From Alistipes sp. UBA928 (GTDB taxonomy: Bacteria; Bacteroidota; Bacteroidia; Bacteroidales; Rikenellaceae): a stretch of 9,015 nucleotides of DNA. Positions within the stretch are counted from its first letter, which is position 1. Each line of letters begins with the position of its first letter. Both the position numbers and the translations under genes were made by a program. The notes under the pieces were generated by a model. The model searched no databases. It was not told the DNA's origin and worked only from the letters and a program-made list of their open reading frames with translations. The stretch covers positions 41,836-50,850 of the forward strand of contig DBDQ01000122.1 of the NCBI GenBank assembly GCA_002293665.1, given 5' to 3'. Below, piece after piece: positions 6,391 through 9,015 of this stretch.

Positions 6391-7220
6391 TTTATTTTTG
6401 CTTCAGTATCGGTTGCGGTTACGTCGCCGCGTTTCATCAGCATGCCGAGGGCGCGTTTGAACACCTTTTTACTCATTGATGTGAGTGCAGCCACATCTTC
6501 CGGCGCGCTGCGGTCGCCCAACGGCAGGGTGCCACCGTGTTCGCGGATGATGGCGAGCAGACGCCCGGCAGCGTCCTTAACCTCGTCGTAGCCCTGCTTT
6601 TGCACCGCCACGTCGATGCGCTTGTCGTCGGTGATGCGCCTCACGAAACCTGTGAGCCGGTCACCGATACGCACCGGGGCGAAAAGTTGATTCTTGTAGA
6701 GCATGCCCCAGTGACGGCAGTTGACTATCACCCTCCAGCCGATAGGGCTTTCCGATGCGACGATCAGATCGACCTGCTGGCCGGGCACCACACCGATCTC
6801 GTCGTTGGCCACCACGCTACGCAGGCGCATCGACGCCACGGCGCGGCCAGTAATAGAGTCCTCGTAGAGATAAACGAGATATTTGTGGCCCACCACCACT
6901 CCCCCCTGCTGGTTGCGGTTGGGCAAAAACAGATGCTTGGCCGAGAGGCCCCAGTCGAGGAACGCACCGTGGTCGTTGCGGTCGATCACCTGAAGGTAGG
7001 CAATGTCGCCAACGGTGGCGAGAGGCTCCTCGGTCGTCGCCACGAGGCGGTCTTCGGAGTCGTGGTAGACGAAAACCCGCCGGGTGTCGCCCACCGCATC
7101 TTTCATGGAGACGTAGCGGTTGGGGAGCAACACCTCGTCGCCCTCGTCATTGGTAAGATATATTCCGTGGTCGGAAATCCTTCCGACCGTAAGTTCGTGA
7201 TAGCGCCCCGCGTGGATCAT
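6387..7220 (-). CDS. cvfB: CvfB-like S1-domain RNA-binding protein
   Basis: This 277-residue cytoplasmic protein matches the CvfB/YitL family: tandem S1-like OB folds and a C-terminal winged helix. The segments are approximately residues 1-62 (opening GRYHELTVGRISDHGIYL), 68-135 (GDIAYLQVIDRNDHGAFLDW, the best S1 match), 146-208 (third barrel, ending RIDVAVQKQGYD) and 215-270 (winged helix, SMSKKVFKRALGMLMKRG). In Staphylococcus aureus CvfB affects virulence gene expression through RNA binding; the role in Bacteroidota is poorly known. Length is normal for the family. The ATG at 7220 is the first gene of the three-gene minus-strand operon, 65 bp from the divergent permease gene. A near-consensus TAACTTCG on the minus strand at 7248-7241 may be its -7 box. 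Why it is joined to a methyltransferase and a glycosyltransferase is unclear. Confidence 0.9.
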   Translation of the reverse strand: MIHAGRYHELTVGRISDHGIYLTNDEGDEVLLPNRYVSMKDAVGDTRRVFVYHDSEDRLVATTEEPLATVGDIAYLQVIDRNDHGAFLDWGLSAKHLFLPNRNQQGGVVVGHKYLVYLYEDSITGRAVASMRLRSVVANDEIGVVPGQQVDLIVASESPIGWRVIVNCRHWGMLYKNQLFAPVRIGDRLTGFVRRITDDKRIDVAVQKQGYDEVKDAAGRLLAIIREHGGTLPLGDRSAPEDVAALTSMSKKVFKRALGMLMKRGDVTATDTEAKIK

Positions 7221-7270
7221 TTTCGCCTATTATTTTGGGGCGAAGTTACGAATTTTGCCGGCATTTTCCT

Positions 7271-7278
7271 TACCTTTG
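7271..7278 (+). promoter_or_regulatory. Predicted -7 box immediately before the TSUP permease
   Basis: TACCTTTG matches TAnnTTTG and ends only 7 bp before the ATG at 7286. A TTTG at 7254-7257 lies 13 bp upstream, closer than the usual 19-21 bp. If used, transcription would start within a few bases of the start codon and leave almost no leader. Confidence 0.55.
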
Positions 7279-7285
7279 CATCAAG

Positions 7286-8071
7286 ATGGACCTCTCTTTC
7301 TCAATAATAACGATCCTTTTGATCTCAGGTCTCGTCGTGGGTTTCATCAACACGCTGGCGGGGGGCGGCAGCGCGATCTCGCTGACGGTGTTCATGGCGC
7401 TGGGTTTACCGGTGCACATTGCCAACGGTACGAACCGCATCGCCATACTTATGCAAAACATGTCGTCGACGGCGACCTTCTCCCGCAAGGGGATGCTCGA
7501 CTGGCGGGGCGGGATACGCCTGGCCATCCCGGCGATCGTAGGCGCGGTCGCGGGGGCGCAGATCGCCGCAACGATCGACGAGCATATATTTCAGATATGC
7601 CTCGCGGTCGTGATGGGCTCGGTGCTGGTTTTCACGCTGTTGGGCGACCGGCTACTGCATCGGAGCGGAACGTCGGTTCACAGGTTTCGGCCGTTGCACT
7701 ACGCGGTCTTCTTTTTGGTGGGCATCTACTGCGGATACATTTTCGTGGGGACGGGCTACATCGTACTGCTCACCACTATGGGGATGCTGCACATGGGGAT
7801 CGTGCGGTCGAACGTCATCAAAAACTTCATCATCCTGCTGGCGATCCCGTTTTCGCTGCTGGTGTTTATTGTCAACGGTGAAGTGAACTGGACGTACGGG
7901 CTGGTGCACGGCGCGGGCAACATGGTGGGGGCTTTCCTCGCCTCGCACTACGCCATCGGCTGGGGTGTGAAGTTCCTGCGCTGGTTCATGGTGGTCGTGG
8001 TGCTGTTCTGCCTCGCCGATGTCCTCGGCCTCATCTCCATCCGCGAGTTTGTCCTCTCGATAATCCACTGA
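7286..8071 (+). CDS. TSUP (TauE/SafE) family membrane permease
   Basis: This 261-residue inner-membrane protein has about seven to eight hydrophobic segments (about 5-26, 29-43, 76-96, 101-121, 137-158, 180-198, 205-224, 232-252). The first family repeat carries the signature GFINTLAGGGSAISL (19-33), GLPVHIANGTNR (40-51) and the basic loop after about residue 65. The second repeat, GIYCGYIFVGTGYIVLLTTM (146-165), is less glycine-rich than the canonical form. Members move sulfite, sulfoacetate, taurine-related or other organic anions; the substrate here is unknown. I chose the ATG at 7286 because the first membrane helix begins at once and a -7 box lies just upstream; the extra 17 codons from 7235 look non-native. 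It is divergent from cvfB and convergent with cysQ, its stop touching the cysQ stop. Confidence 0.88.
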   Translation: MDLSFSIITILLISGLVVGFINTLAGGGSAISLTVFMALGLPVHIANGTNRIAILMQNMSSTATFSRKGMLDWRGGIRLAIPAIVGAVAGAQIAATIDEHIFQICLAVVMGSVLVFTLLGDRLLHRSGTSVHRFRPLHYAVFFLVGIYCGYIFVGTGYIVLLTTMGMLHMGIVRSNVIKNFIILLAIPFSLLVFIVNGEVNWTYGLVHGAGNMVGAFLASHYAIGWGVKFLRWFMVVVVLFCLADVLGLISIREFVLSIIH

Positions 8072-8929
8072 TCATTCCTGGAAATGCCCGCTGCGGCAGA
8101 CGAACCAAGGGTTGAGGAGCGACTCCTTGTTGTAGGCGAATTTGCCGAGGTCGGGCAGCGATTTGGTCGTGCCGCCGGTGTCGGACAGGATCACCTCGCC
8201 AGCCGCCGTGTCCCACTCGTAGGTTCCCGTCGTGCGGGCGTAGTAGTCGACCTCGCCCTCGGCCAGCATGCAGAACTTGTAGGAACTGCCCTGCTCGACG
8301 ATCTCGGCGTCGGGATGAAGCTCGCGCAGCGTCGCAATGTGCTTGTCGGTATCCTCGTTGCGGTGCGAACGACTCACGGCTATTCGCAGAGGAGAGTTAC
8401 GCTCACTCTTCAGCGGCAGTTTCACGGCCTGCGCAAAGACCTCTTCGTAGGAGAACTCGGCAGCGGGATCGGGCGCTACATCCGTCTTCATGAACGATCC
8501 GTGGCCCTTTTCACAAAAATATATCTTGTTGAAATAGGGGACGTAGATCACCCCGACGACCGGCCGGTTGTTGACCACGAGAGCGATATTGACCGTGAAT
8601 TCGTTGTTTCCCTTGATGAACTCGCGGGTGCCGTCGAGCGGGTCGACGAGCCAGAACATGTCCCAGTCGCGGCGTTCGTCGAAACGCATCTCGCGCCCCT
8701 CCTCGCTCAGCATCGGCACGTGGGTGAAACCCAAATATTCCTTGATCACGGTGTGAGCCTGCCGATCGGCTTCGGTGACAGGGGAGAGGTCTTCTTTGAG
8801 GTCGATGTTGTAATCCTCCCTGCGCCGATAGACATCGAGAATGGCGGCTCCGGCCCTCAGAGCGGCATTGTAGGCCTTCGGCACGAGATATTCACGGGCC
8901 GCGGCGTTGAGATATTTTCCGTCTTTCAT
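8072..8929 (-). CDS. cysQ: 3'(2'),5'-bisphosphate nucleotidase (CysQ)
   Basis: The enzyme removes the 3' phosphate from PAP (and PAPS), clearing a by-product of sulfate assimilation and sulfo-transfer; it belongs to the inositol monophosphatase superfamily of Mg2+-dependent, lithium-sensitive phosphatases. In the 285-residue product, metal ligands are visible: SEEG (75-78, Glu77), the family motif WLVDPLDGTREF (93-104, Asp96 and Asp99) and YEWDTAAGEVI (237-247, Asp240). SPVTEADR (49-56) is the usual upstream motif, and KGNNEFTVNIALV (106-118) follows as in CysQ. I chose the ATG at 8929; the frame extends 2 codons more only with a TTG. Its promoter fits a TTTG-N19-TACTTTTA pair at 8984-8954. 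The usual sulfate-activation genes (cysC, cysD, cysN) are not in the window. Confidence 0.93.
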   Translation of the reverse strand: MKDGKYLNAAAREYLVPKAYNAALRAGAAILDVYRRREDYNIDLKEDLSPVTEADRQAHTVIKEYLGFTHVPMLSEEGREMRFDERRDWDMFWLVDPLDGTREFIKGNNEFTVNIALVVNNRPVVGVIYVPYFNKIYFCEKGHGSFMKTDVAPDPAAEFSYEEVFAQAVKLPLKSERNSPLRIAVSRSHRNEDTDKHIATLRELHPDAEIVEQGSSYKFCMLAEGEVDYYARTTGTYEWDTAAGEVILSDTGGTTKSLPDLGKFAYNKESLLNPWFVCRSGHFQE

Positions 8930-8953
8930 AATCAATTACAGGTTGATAACGCA

Positions 8954-8984
8954 TAAAAGTACGAAAAATTTTGGTTTCTGCAAA
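8954..8984 (-). promoter_or_regulatory. Predicted -33/-7 promoter for cysQ
   Basis: On the minus strand TTTG (8984-8981) is followed after exactly 19 bp by TACTTTTA (8961-8954), seven of the eight bases of the TAnnTTTG box pattern counting the free positions. It lies 24 bp before the cysQ ATG, so the leader would be short. Confidence 0.6.
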
Positions 8985-9000
8985 AAATCAGCTACATTTG
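8970..9000 (+). promoter_or_regulatory. Predicted -33/-7 promoter for a gene beyond the right edge
   Basis: TTTG (8970-8973), a 19-bp spacer and TACATTTG (8993-9000) match the Bacteroidota housekeeping consensus exactly. Transcription would start near 9005-9008 and leave the window at 9015. No start codon for the downstream gene is visible, so its product is unknown. Confidence 0.75.
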
Positions 9001-9015
9001 CACCCCAATATTCAT

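Noticed and set aside
8084..8956. Long open frame on the plus strand opposite cysQ.
   Set aside because: Same reason: cysQ motifs are intact on the minus strand, and the opposite frame has no recognisable domain.

Overview
The window comes from a member of the Bacteroidota, most likely the order Bacteroidales. Four things point there: promoter-like sequences matching the group's TTTG / TAnnTTTG (-33/-7) pattern, weak or absent Shine-Dalgarno sequences, a lipoprotein with BACON-like and Ig-like modules, and a cysQ gene of the usual type. Most coding sequence is GC-rich. I cannot name the family or genus. No rRNA, tRNA, IS element, prophage or CRISPR array is visible.

Layout, left to right. 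Positions 1-66 hold the first 22 codons of a cysteine-free (type B) ribosomal protein L31 gene on the minus strand. A 225-bp divergent intergenic region separates it from a plus-strand surface lipoprotein (292-1908) made of a BACON-like domain, an Ig-like segment and two homologous He_PIG modules flanking an ASH-like domain. A minus-strand block follows. In transcription order it reads cvfB-like RNA-binding gene (7220-6387), class I methyltransferase (6390-5632), family 2 glycosyltransferase (5629-4607), rluB-type pseudouridine synthase with a very long disordered N-terminus (4517-3087), a hairpin terminator (about 3059-3034), ECF sigma factor (2989-2489) and an overlapping four-helix membrane protein (2507-1923). 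On the right, a TSUP-family permease (7286-8071, plus) meets cysQ (8929-8072, minus) stop to stop with no base between them. The last 86 bp carry two interlocked divergent promoters, one for cysQ and one for a plus-strand gene beyond the window.

Three transcription units are credible on the minus strand. cvfB, methyltransferase and glycosyltransferase are tightly coupled (4-bp overlap, then a 2-bp gap); the two enzymes probably modify a surface glycan or lipid-linked saccharide. rluB has its own -7 box and terminator. The sigma factor and membrane protein overlap by 19 bp and look like a regulatory pair. TSUP and CysQ may both touch sulfur metabolism, but they are not co-transcribed.

I found no clear new multi-gene system. 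The best leads are the sigma/membrane-protein pair, the repeat-rich RluB extension, the modular lipoprotein that stops right after its second module, and the interlocked promoters at the right edge.
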